From NCBI GenBank assembly GCA_905234705.1, contig CAJOIB010000049.1, positions 1 through 35,944 of the forward strand: DNA of 35,944 bases. Direction: 5' to 3'. The stretch is from an uncultured Selenomonadaceae bacterium. GTDB lineage: Bacteria; Bacillota; Negativicutes; Selenomonadales; Selenomonadaceae. The first letter of the stretch is position 1. Every line of letters begins with the position of its first letter. The position numbers and the translations under genes are program-made. This document shows, one piece after another, positions 25,614-33,594 of the stretch. The notes beneath the pieces are model-generated. The model saw only the letters and a list, made by a program, of their open reading frames with translations, made no database searches and was not told the DNA's origin.

Positions 25614-28600
25614 CCAAAGGCGACGGCAACGATGTTATTTACGGAATTACTAACGCGGACACCATTTCAATCAGCGGCGCAACATACACTCGCTCAACAG
25701 TTGGCACTAACTTAGTTTTGGATATAACTGGCGGCGGCGCAATGACTTTGGTCGGCGCAAGTTCCAGGACGCCCACAATTATCGGAACTGTCGAAGGCGG
25801 CTCAAAAGTAGGCATAAGTATCGAAAATTCTACTTCGCGCAGAACTCTTATCGGAACTGCCTACGACGATACTATTTCAAATATCTACAATAGCGGCGGC
25901 GATTTTGTTTCAATAAATGCGGGCGCGGGCAATGACATCATTTCCAATAATTACGGCTATTACATTACAATGAACGGCGGCGAAGGTAACGATACGATAA
26001 CCAGCTTCCGCGGTTCGAGAAATTCCATAAACGGCGGCGAAGGTAACGACGTAATAAGCCTCGGCAGTAATCACGGTTCGTCAACAATTAAAGGCGGCGC
26101 GGGCAATGATATTATCTACGGCGACAGTTTGAATGGCAACGGAATTTTGTATCAGTACGCGGCGGGCGACGGCAACGATGTAATTTACAATTACACTTCA
26201 ATCGATACGATTAATATTACCGGCGGCGATTTCACAACTTCCACAGTTGGCAGCAACGTAATTATCAGCATAACCGACAGCAACGCCTCTCTCGCAGGCG
26301 CAATAACTTTGAACGGCGCGGCTGGCAGAACAATCAATATTAATCCGGTTGATAGTCTAATCATTAATAACTATGGCAAAAACAGCGTAGTCAGCGGCAC
26401 GTCCGGCAATGATACCGTGAATAACTACGCAGGCGGCGCTAAGATTTACGGCGGCGCAGGCGATGATTCCATTTACAGCAACGTAAACGACAATTACACC
26501 GTCCGCAGTTCGTACGGCTACGTAACAATTGACGGCGGAAAGGGCAACGATAATATTTACAGCAACGATCCTTACGTCAGCATAAATGGCGGCGCTGGCA
26601 ACGACACAATTAACAGCCGCGTTTGGGATTACGTAACTGTTGACGGCGGCGACGGCGCTGATGTTATCACGGCTGGTGGCTATTACAATTCGATAAACGG
26701 CGGCGCTGGCAATGACCTTATCAGTTTGAACGGCAGCAGTTCCTCTTATGGTATCACAGTTAAAGGCGGAACGGGCGACGATACCATTTACGGAAACAGC
26801 GTAGCTTCCAGCAGCAACGGAGTTGTTTATCAGTATAATTCCGGCGACGGCAACGATGTTATTTACAACTTCAACAGTGCTTACGATACGCTCACCGTAA
26901 ACGGCAGCACTTATACGACCATAGCCTCCGGCAGCGATATTTTGGTGAATGTAACCGGCGGCGGCACAATTACACTGGTCGGCGCGAATAAGACTAGCGG
27001 CATAAAGATTACTAATTCCACTTCGTACAGAACACTCGTCGGAACTGCCTATGACGATACTATTTCAAATATCTACAATGGCGGCGGCGATTACGTTTCA
27101 ATCAACGCGGGCGCGGGCAATGACACAATTTATAATAATTGGGGCTATAACATTACAATAGACGCGGGCGCAGGCAATGATACAATTAACAGCTCCAGAG
27201 GTTCAAGAAATTCGATTGACGGCGGCGCGGGCAATGATTTAATCATGATTAGCAGCAGCAACGGCAGAAATGTCATTCGGGGCGGCGAAGGCAACGATAC
27301 CATTTATGGCGGCTCGAATAGCTACGGCAATTTGTACGAATATGAAAATGGCGACGGCGACGATATCATTTACGGCTATCACTCCAACGATTCGATAACA
27401 ATCAGCGGCGGTGATTATACCACCTCGACTATTGGCAATGATGTAATTATCAGCATAACTGATAGTAATTCTACCGTCACAACCGGCACAATCACCCTTA
27501 GCGGCGCGAAAAACAAGACGCTGAATATTTATCCTACCGTTGAAAGTGAATCGCCCGACCCCGCGCCTACAATTCCTTCAGACCTTAGTCAACAAGATGT
27601 TATCAGAACATTTATGGGCGTTTTGGATACGGTTTCGTCTGACGGTGTCGGTAGGCTGAATCAAGCGGTTAGCGTGGCTTCTGGCGGCTACTTCACCAAT
27701 ATACAGGCGGCTATCAATCAGATGGTCAATGATTGCCAAAGTGCGAATAATGCTAATGACTTCCTCCTCAATTACTGCGGGATTAATCTGAACAATACCG
27801 ATACCGGCGCGATTAGCGGCTACGACGCGGGCGGCTCGACTTACCAAAAGACTGCTTCGGGCGTCGTTCCGGAAACCGGCAGCTTGAGCTCATTTACCGG
27901 CAATTCATTTACCACCAACGGGCTGAGAGTTCAACTTTCTTCATTCTCAGATTCGTACTATATGACGCCGAGTAATTTGAACTTCAGTAGCTTGAATTCA
28001 ACGCAGCAATATATTTGGCAGGCGCTTTATACTTGGTGGACGGACGGCGCGCTTGATCTTATCACTGAATCCTACGGCGATAATTACGGATTTAATACCG
28101 GTTCTTCCGCAACTGTCAACGAACTTTATTTCGGCTTTGAAAACGAAAATAGCGGCACATTGGCAGCGACTTACAGCTGGAGTTCTTATCCGTATCAATC
28201 GACTACACAGCTTGCGATGACTGTAAATATGAATTACTATAGCAACGTGATAAACGGCAACCAAGACGGCAGAATGAGCAACCGCGATGATTTTTATCTT
28301 GATCGCGTACTTGCACACGAATTTACTCACGCCGTTATGTCAGCGAACGTTGATTATTTCCGCACTTTGCCGCAATTCCTCAAGGAAGGTATGGCAGAAT
28401 TGACGCACGGCATTGACGACGAACGCGAATCTACCCTTCGCTACTTGGCGGGCAATTCTTCAATGTTGCGTAACTCCTTAAGTTTGACGAATACCGGCAC
28501 AGGAATGGGCTATGCTTACGCTGGCGGTTATATGTTCCTGCGTTACCTCGCTAAACAATCTTCAGAAAATGCAGTTTCAAACGATAATAGCTTGTCCGAG

Positions 28601-29872
28601 TTGTTTACCAGCAACAACAGCGCAAACGATGGAATTAGAAACGTAACCGTCAAGAGCGGAGTTTTGACTGTTTCCAAGAATTTCAACGAAGATATGATTG
28701 ATTTGTCGACTTACGGCACGACCGTCACGAAGGTAAATGCCACTGCAATGACCAATGGAATTATGATCGTTGGTAATGAGCGCGCTAATTCAATTAAAGG
28801 CGGCGCGGGCGCTGATACTGTTTCCGGCAACACCGGCAATGACAGCATTTTTGGCGGCAAGGGCAATGATATTCTTTACGGCGACGCTGGCAACGACATT
28901 ATAAAAGGCGATGCTGGCAACGATACAATTAGCGGCGGCGCAGGTAAAGATACCTTGTACGGTGGCGCTGGTAATGACATCTTCGTTTACGCGGCGGACA
29001 GCGACTATATCGCTGATTACACCGCCGGACAAGACAAAATTAAACTCGTTGACGCAGATATCACCAGTTCCTCAGTTAAAGGCTCTGACGTTATCCTTAA
29101 TGTTGGCTCGACCGGCTCAATCACCGTTAAGGGTGGCAAGGGCAAAAATATTACTGTCATTGATTCTAACGACAGCGAAAGCACAAGAATTTATTCAACC
29201 GCTTCAGTTATAGGTGCGAGTGCGGATTCAACCGATACAATTCCGGTGGGAATTTCAGTTAAAGGCGCAGTTCTTACTGCAAGTTCGGCGTTTACCGGTG
29301 CAACTATTGACCTTTCGGATTATGCTTCGGCTGTTACGAAAGTAAATGCGGCGGCTCTTACGAGCGGAGTGAATATCATTGGCGACTCTGCGAATAATTC
29401 TTTGAAGGGCGGCAAGGGCAAGGATACATTGTACGGCGGCGCAGGTAACGATACTTTAATCGGTGGTACGGGCGACGATGTATTTGTTTACGGCGGCGGT
29501 AAAGACGTCATAACCGATTACTCGGCGGGCGACAAGATTCAGATTGAGAGCGGCACAATTTCAAATACCTCAGTTAGCGGTTCGAATGTTATCTTCAAGA
29601 TTGGCAGCGGGACTTTGACTGTTAAGAATGGTAAGAACAAGAATATCACCGTAGTTGACAGCGAAGGCAATGAAACCACGCAAAAATATCCTGTTTTGGC
29701 GAGCAGTGCGGATTTGTTTGAAGACGACAACTACATGACGAATGACACGAAACTTGAAGACATTACCGGAATTACTGCAGATAAATATTCTGTGACGGAA
29801 ATTCAAACTGTAAGCAATGACAAATTCGCGCAGGACGAAAAGAATTATATTACTTACAGCAGCAACAAATAA
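25139..29872 (+). CDS. RTX locus 2, C-terminal part with embedded zinc metalloprotease
   Basis: This is the continuation of the frame broken near 24990; it is open from about 24992, and the TTG at 25139 has no ribosome site, so it is not an independent gene. The 1,577 residues hold four more capping modules (25601, 26147, 26825, 27332) with RTX stacks. A non-repeat region (about 814-1160) follows with H-E-F-T-H at 1060-1064 and L-P-Q-F-L-K-E-G-M-A-E downstream, the zinc site of a gluzincin-type protease with Glu1083 the likely third ligand. Classic RTX repeats (from about 1221: G-G-K-G-N-D-I-L-Y-G-D-A-G-N-D) and two beta-rich tails end the protein, as in type I-secreted proteins. The protease resembles no named family I can fix. 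As it stands the protease is separated from the promoter and start. Confidence 0.82.
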   Translation: MVGAAGRILRIYPTVEPVIFTEGDDYYSNSTNYTVLNALAGNDTVYNSASSVTINGDAGNDKIYSSGYYTSISGGAGNDSIFNYSSSYSGSRVTLDGGVGNDTIMGRFGDSSISGGEGNDLISLTGDVDRATINAGTGDDTIYNDGYIGMDGRQVFQYTKGDGNDVIYGITNADTISISGATYTRSTVGTNLVLDITGGGAMTLVGASSRTPTIIGTVEGGSKVGISIENSTSRRTLIGTAYDDTISNIYNSGGDFVSINAGAGNDIISNNYGYYITMNGGEGNDTITSFRGSRNSINGGEGNDVISLGSNHGSSTIKGGAGNDIIYGDSLNGNGILYQYAAGDGNDVIYNYTSIDTINITGGDFTTSTVGSNVIISITDSNASLAGAITLNGAAGRTININPVDSLIINNYGKNSVVSGTSGNDTVNNYAGGAKIYGGAGDDSIYSNVNDNYTVRSSYGYVTIDGGKGNDNIYSNDPYVSINGGAGNDTINSRVWDYVTVDGGDGADVITAGGYYNSINGGAGNDLISLNGSSSSYGITVKGGTGDDTIYGNSVASSSNGVVYQYNSGDGNDVIYNFNSAYDTLTVNGSTYTTIASGSDILVNVTGGGTITLVGANKTSGIKITNSTSYRTLVGTAYDDTISNIYNGGGDYVSINAGAGNDTIYNNWGYNITIDAGAGNDTINSSRGSRNSIDGGAGNDLIMISSSNGRNVIRGGEGNDTIYGGSNSYGNLYEYENGDGDDIIYGYHSNDSITISGGDYTTSTIGNDVIISITDSNSTVTTGTITLSGAKNKTLNIYPTVESESPDPAPTIPSDLSQQDVIRTFMGVLDTVSSDGVGRLNQAVSVASGGYFTNIQAAINQMVNDCQSANNANDFLLNYCGINLNNTDTGAISGYDAGGSTYQKTASGVVPETGSLSSFTGNSFTTNGLRVQLSSFSDSYYMTPSNLNFSSLNSTQQYIWQALYTWWTDGALDLITESYGDNYGFNTGSSATVNELYFGFENENSGTLAATYSWSSYPYQSTTQLAMTVNMNYYSNVINGNQDGRMSNRDDFYLDRVLAHEFTHAVMSANVDYFRTLPQFLKEGMAELTHGIDDERESTLRYLAGNSSMLRNSLSLTNTGTGMGYAYAGGYMFLRYLAKQSSENAVSNDNSLSELFTSNNSANDGIRNVTVKSGVLTVSKNFNEDMIDLSTYGTTVTKVNATAMTNGIMIVGNERANSIKGGAGADTVSGNTGNDSIFGGKGNDILYGDAGNDIIKGDAGNDTISGGAGKDTLYGGAGNDIFVYAADSDYIADYTAGQDKIKLVDADITSSSVKGSDVILNVGSTGSITVKGGKGKNITVIDSNDSESTRIYSTASVIGASADSTDTIPVGISVKGAVLTASSAFTGATIDLSDYASAVTKVNAAALTSGVNIIGDSANNSLKGGKGKDTLYGGAGNDTLIGGTGDDVFVYGGGKDVITDYSAGDKIQIESGTISNTSVSGSNVIFKIGSGTLTVKNGKNKNITVVDSEGNETTQKYPVLASSADLFEDDNYMTNDTKLEDITGITADKYSVTEIQTVSNDKFAQDEKNYITYSSNK

Positions 29873-29895
29873 AATAAATTCATAAACTAAAAAGA

Positions 29896-29958
29896 GGCGC
29901 TCACGGATGAGCGCCCCGCCCGCGCTAGTCACGTGATGTGACTACAGCGGGCATTTTT
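29896..29958 (+). terminator. double hairpin terminator after RTX locus 2
   Basis: First hairpin: GGCGCTCA / TGAGCGCC (29896-29915), the same as at 12412-12431. Second hairpin: 15-base arms GCCCGCGCTAGTCAC and GTGACTACAGCGGGC with two mismatches and loop GTGAT (29918-29952), followed by ATTTTT. Confidence 0.8.
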
Positions 29959-29970
29959 CTTTCTTTGCTA

Positions 29971-30008
29971 GGCGTTTCTTTCTTTTTTAAAAAAGTAAAG
30001 AAATGCCG
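29971..30008 (+). repeat. AT-rich palindrome, copy 2 (3' of RTX locus 2)
   Basis: Nearly the same as 4785-4824 read on the minus strand, and again on the sense strand just after an RTX gene. Confidence 0.75.
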
Positions 30009-30016
30009 ATAATAAT

Positions 30017-30355
30017 TTACACCATAGCCAAAAGTTGATTGCGAAGCTCCACGATAGGCTTGTAGAGAGCAACATAATCAGCTTCTTTGCCTGCGCGAAG
30101 CATTTCAGTCATATCAGCGAGTGGATTATAAATCGGCGTAAGTGCAAGGTTGCCAAGAACGCCCTTAAGCGCATGAGCCGCCTCAAACGCTTCACTGTTA
30201 TTCCCCGCCTCAAGCGCCGCACCGAGTTTGTCAAATTGATCGCTGGAAAGCCCCATTTTGAGCATCCTGAAATAGAATTTTTCGTTATTCATGCAACGCG
30301 TCAAGCCTTCCTTGGTATTTACGCCAAATTCATTGAGTTTCTCGATTGTAAGCAT
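30017..30355 (-). CDS. histidine phosphotransfer (Hpt) domain protein
   Basis: This 112-residue single-domain Hpt protein carries phosphate between a histidine kinase/receiver and a response regulator. The phosphorylated His sits in A-A-H-A-L-K-G-V-L-G-N-L, the standard Hpt signature, in an all-helical protein. The ATG at 30355 has AAGG 8 bases upstream; the GTG at 30364 overlaps that site. It is divergent from the REC-GGDEF gene, with about 115 bases between the two starts, so they may share regulation and form part of one phosphorelay. No histidine kinase is in the window. Confidence 0.88.
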   Translation of the reverse strand: MLTIEKLNEFGVNTKEGLTRCMNNEKFYFRMLKMGLSSDQFDKLGAALEAGNNSEAFEAAHALKGVLGNLALTPIYNPLADMTEMLRAGKEADYVALYKPIVELRNQLLAMV

Positions 30356-30385
30356 AAAAATCACCTTTCAAAAATTATTAAAAGT

Positions 30386-30394
30386 GCTATAATA
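30386..30394 (+). promoter_or_regulatory. extended -10 promoter of the REC-GGDEF gene
   Basis: TGC-TATAAT (TATAAT at 30389-30394), the same form as at the nagZ promoter, 77 bases before the ATG. The leader contains nine consecutive G (30438-30446). Confidence 0.55.
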
Positions 30395-30470
30395 ATAGGT
30401 AACACCACGAAAATAAGTTATCTACACCTCAAAAAATGGGGGGGGGTAGTCCATTAAGGGAGTTGGTTTT

Positions 30471-31784
30471 ATGAAAAAAATACTTATCGTCGATGATATG
30501 ATGGTATCATTGATGATGACAGAAAATATGTTAGCTGACCAGTATGAAACTTTCTGCGCGTCTTCCGGCAAAGAGGCGATTGAAATTTACCGGCAGGAAC
30601 ACCCAGACATGGTTTTATCCGATTTGAGGATGCCAGGTATGAGCGGCTACGAACTTCAACTCGCTTTGCAGGAAGAATATCATAAAATTATTCCATTTAT
30701 GTTTATGACGGCGGACCACGACGAAGAAACTGAAAGTAAGGGCTTCGATAACGGCGCGATGGATTTTATTCGTAAACCGTTTCGCCCAGATGTACTTTTA
30801 CGCCGCGTCGCCAATATTATGCATAATGTTGAACAGGTTCAAAATTTAAAGAAAAACGCTGAAACCGACGCCTTAACCGGTCTTTTGAATAAAGCTTCAT
30901 CTGAAAAAGAACTTACCGAAATGTGCAAGACTACCGCCGGCGCTCTTATGATGATAGATTTGGACAGTTTTAAACTTGTCAACGATATTCACGGACACGC
31001 TATGGGCGATAAGGTTTTGATAACTTTCGCGGATATTCTGCGCGCCGCTGTTCGCCCTTCCGATTTGCTCGGCAGAATGGGCGGCGATGAATTTATTGCT
31101 TTTTGTCACGGTATCCACGAAGAATCTTCCGTTGCGCAAAAGGCTAAATTTGTTAACGAGCGAATCACTGAAGCCGCTAAAAAATTGATGGGCGAAGATA
31201 TGAATATTCCGCTCGGCGCGTCAATCGGCTGCGTTTTCGTTCCAATGCGCGGCACTGATTTTCCCGAACTTTATAAAAAAGCCGATAAAGCGCTGTACAT
31301 TGTCAAGCAAAACGGCAAGCACGGTTACAGCATTTACACTGAAGACGCTCCGGAAACTGAAAAAGCTGACATTGCCAGTTTAGCCCAAGTCGAAATGATT
31401 TTGAATGAGCGCAATCTCGAAGCGGGCGCGTTTATCCTGTCATTTGAAAATTTCCGCGCAGTTTACAGATTTTTGAAACGCACGCGCGGCTTTTACAGTA
31501 AAAACACCTGCATAATCGGCTTTTCGCTCAAACGCCACAAAGAAGGCGGCAACATAACTCTCGCGCAGGCAATAGACCAATTCATTGAAACTTTGCAAAA
31601 GACTCTCCGTCAAGGCGACGTCATTACCAAAAACGGCAATAATCAAATTCTCGTACTGCTCACCAATACCGACGCTCAACGCGAAATTACCAGCGCCGTT
31701 AATCGCCTAAATAAAAATTGGGGCGCTAACGAAGGCGGCACTTATTTTTGGTTTAATTACGAATGGCAGGTAATTGATAAGTAA
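30471..31784 (+). CDS. response regulator: REC, GGDEF diguanylate cyclase, degenerate GGDEF-like domain
   Basis: This 437-residue cytoplasmic protein probably makes cyclic di-GMP when phosphorylated. The receiver (1-120) has D8/D9, phosphoacceptor D51 in L-S-D-L-R-M-P-G, T80 and K102. The GGDEF domain (about 130-290) has an intact G-G-D-E-F at 204-208 and an inhibitory RxxD at 195-198, so product feedback is likely. Residues about 300-437 look like a second cyclase-type fold without catalytic residues: L-R-Q-G-D-V-I-T-K-N-G-N-N-Q-I-L-V-L-L lines up with the GGDEF region but reads N-G-N-N-Q. AAGGGAG precedes the ATG. It is divergent from the Hpt gene and upstream of a chemoreceptor-like gene. 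Confidence 0.9.
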   Translation: MKKILIVDDMMVSLMMTENMLADQYETFCASSGKEAIEIYRQEHPDMVLSDLRMPGMSGYELQLALQEEYHKIIPFMFMTADHDEETESKGFDNGAMDFIRKPFRPDVLLRRVANIMHNVEQVQNLKKNAETDALTGLLNKASSEKELTEMCKTTAGALMMIDLDSFKLVNDIHGHAMGDKVLITFADILRAAVRPSDLLGRMGGDEFIAFCHGIHEESSVAQKAKFVNERITEAAKKLMGEDMNIPLGASIGCVFVPMRGTDFPELYKKADKALYIVKQNGKHGYSIYTEDAPETEKADIASLAQVEMILNERNLEAGAFILSFENFRAVYRFLKRTRGFYSKNTCIIGFSLKRHKEGGNITLAQAIDQFIETLQKTLRQGDVITKNGNNQILVLLTNTDAQREITSAVNRLNKNWGANEGGTYFWFNYEWQVIDK

Positions 31785-31913
31785 ATGCGGCTTATTGCAG
31801 ATAATACCTTTTCGCTTTGAGCAAGTCAAGAAATAAATTAATTGCGCGGGCGAAAGGATTTTTATTGCGATGTGTGGAATACTCTAACAGTTAATTTTAA
31901 GGAGGAATTTATT

Positions 31914-32444
31914 TTGGCTGATATTACTCAAAATTCACAGGCTTATGATCGTCTGAAAAAATCTATCGACGAGATTGTTCACGTGACAAATACCGTTACC
32001 GAGGCCGTTGCAAATGTTTCAAAGAGCGCCGCAACCCTCGCAACTGTCGGGCAAGAGGCTATCAAGCAGGCTAAATTCTTGCAAGAAAAAAATGACGACA
32101 CGGTTAAAGTTATCGACTTCATTACAAATATTGCAGGGCAGACAAATTTGCTCGGTTTGAACGCCGCTATCGAAGCCGCGCGCGCCGGTGAACAAGGTCG
32201 CGGTTTCGCCGTCGTCGCTGAAGAAGTTCGTAAACTCGCTGAACAGTCCCGTGAAGCTACTGAAAAAATTCAGCAGACTTTGAACCAAATGAATGGCGCT
32301 GTTGCCGAAATTTCAAAAACTATCGAACATACCGGCAAAGTCAGCGAAGAACAGGCTACTTCGACTTCGGAAATTTTGTCGAACCTTAAACGCGCTATGA
32401 AGGCTATCGAGGAACTTCAAGCGTATATCGAGGCAATGAAGTAA
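31914..32444 (+). CDS. soluble methyl-accepting chemotaxis-like signalling domain protein
   Basis: This 176-residue protein consists of a chemoreceptor cytoplasmic hairpin only. The highly conserved tip is present ([26 protein letters not shown] with [11 protein letters not shown]), flanked by heptad coiled-coil arms. There is no membrane segment and no sensor domain. The start is TTG 31914 with AAGGAGG 8 bases upstream; the open frame reaches back to 31842 but lacks a site there. Such proteins may join a CheA/CheW array or act as adaptors; no che genes are in the window. It lies downstream of the REC-GGDEF gene (about 130 bases). Confidence 0.88.
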   Translation: MADITQNSQAYDRLKKSIDEIVHVTNTVTEAVANVSKSAATLATVGQEAIKQAKFLQEKNDDTVKVIDFITNIAGQTNLLGLNAAIEAARAGEQGRGFAVVAEEVRKLAEQSREATEKIQQTLNQMNGAVAEISKTIEHTGKVSEEQATSTSEILSNLKRAMKAIEELQAYIEAMK

Positions 32445-32449
32445 AATTA

Positions 32450-33499
32450 ATGGCACACCAGAAAAAGGTTGCCGTTGCAATGAGTGGCGGTGTTGATAGC
32501 TCATTGACAGCGGCAATTTTAATTTGCAAAGGCTATGAAGTTGTCGGCGTGACTATGCAGCTTGAGAGCGATAATTTTCGTGAGCGCAGTTGTTGCAGTT
32601 CAAAAGATGTGGACGATGCGGCGGCTGTTGCGGAAAAACTCGGCATAGATTTTCACGTGGTGGATTTTCGCGCAGATTTTCAAAAAAATGTTATCAATTA
32701 TTTCGTGGCGGAATATTTGAATGGACGCACGCCTAACCCCTGTGTTCGCTGTAACAAGAGAATTAAATTCGGCAAGCTGTTTGATTTTGCTGATGAAATT
32801 GGCGCGGATTTTTTGGCAACGGGGCATTACGCGCGAATTGTTTTTGAAGATAATCGTTACAAGCTGAAAAAGGCGCTGGACATTCGCAAAGACCAGAGTT
32901 ATGTGCTGTACAATTTAACGCCGGAAAAACTTAGCCGAATAATCCTGCCGCTCGGTGAAATGACTAAAATTGAAACGCGCGCGCTGGCTGAAAAGTTGAA
33001 TTTGCCCGTCGCGCAGAAACCCGACAGTCAAGAAATTTGTTTTATTCCGGATAATGACTACAAAAGTTTTCTGCAAAATTTCGCGCCGAATGCTGAGGCT
33101 TTACAGGCTGGCGAAATTGTTGACACTGCTGGAAAAATTTTGGGGCGTCATAATGGCGTGGCGAATTATACTATTGGTCAGCGCAAAGGTTTAGGAATTG
33201 CCGCGCCTAATCCGCTTTACGTCGTTAAAATTGACGCGGAGAATAATCAAGTCATTGTTGGCGGCGCGGACGAAGTTTTTTCCAGCGAATTGACTGCTGA
33301 AAATGTTCATTGGATTTACGAGCCTGCTTTTCCTGCGCGATTGACGGCGAAAATTCGCTACGGTCCGAGAGTTGCTGATTGTACTGTTTATGAAAATTTG
33401 CGCGTGAAATTTGATACGCCACAGCGCGCAGTTACCGCCGGTCAATCGATTGTTTTTTATGACGGCGACGAAGTTTTAGGTGGCGGGGTTATCCGCTGA
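32450..33499 (+). CDS. mnmA: tRNA 2-thiouridine(34) synthase MnmA
   Basis: MnmA adenylates and thiolates U34 of Lys, Glu and Gln tRNAs using sulfur from a cysteine desulfurase relay. In 349 residues the PP-loop S-G-G-V-D-S-S is at 14-20. The first catalytic Cys is in N-P-C-V-R-C-N, followed by A-T-G-H-Y-A-R and K-D-Q-S-Y-V-L-Y, and the second Cys is in Q-E-I-C-F-I-P. The C-terminal RNA-binding barrels are present (G-Q-R-K-G-L-G-I). It starts 5 bases after the chemoreceptor-like gene with no good ribosome site, so coupling is possible. Confidence 0.96.
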   Translation: MAHQKKVAVAMSGGVDSSLTAAILICKGYEVVGVTMQLESDNFRERSCCSSKDVDDAAAVAEKLGIDFHVVDFRADFQKNVINYFVAEYLNGRTPNPCVRCNKRIKFGKLFDFADEIGADFLATGHYARIVFEDNRYKLKKALDIRKDQSYVLYNLTPEKLSRIILPLGEMTKIETRALAEKLNLPVAQKPDSQEICFIPDNDYKSFLQNFAPNAEALQAGEIVDTAGKILGRHNGVANYTIGQRKGLGIAAPNPLYVVKIDAENNQVIVGGADEVFSSELTAENVHWIYEPAFPARLTAKIRYGPRVADCTVYENLRVKFDTPQRAVTAGQSIVFYDGDEVLGGGVIR

Positions 33500-33594
33500 T
33501 ACACTAAATTTCATCATTAAAAAAAGTTTTTGCGTGAAGATTGAACTTTTTTATGATTGCGGAATTATCCGCTATATAATGGGAGGGTTTAACG

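Noticed and set aside
22000-27500. CRISPR-like regular repeats
   Set aside because: The periodic sequence is coding DNA for glycine-aspartate RTX nonapeptides; unit lengths vary and there are no conserved repeats with unique spacers.
31842-31913. Upstream extension of the chemoreceptor-like frame to 31842
   Set aside because: The AAGGAGG site lies at the TTG at 31914, and the extension shows no conserved sequence.
33519-33552. A/T hairpin after mnmA as terminator
   Set aside because: The stem is only A-T rich (AAAAAAGTT with AACTTTTTT), with no GC core and no separate T run, so support is too weak.
33575-33580. TATAAT as promoter of the GltD-like gene
   Set aside because: It lies only 14 bases before the ATG and the expected transcript start would fall on the ribosome site; no -35 at 16-18 bases.
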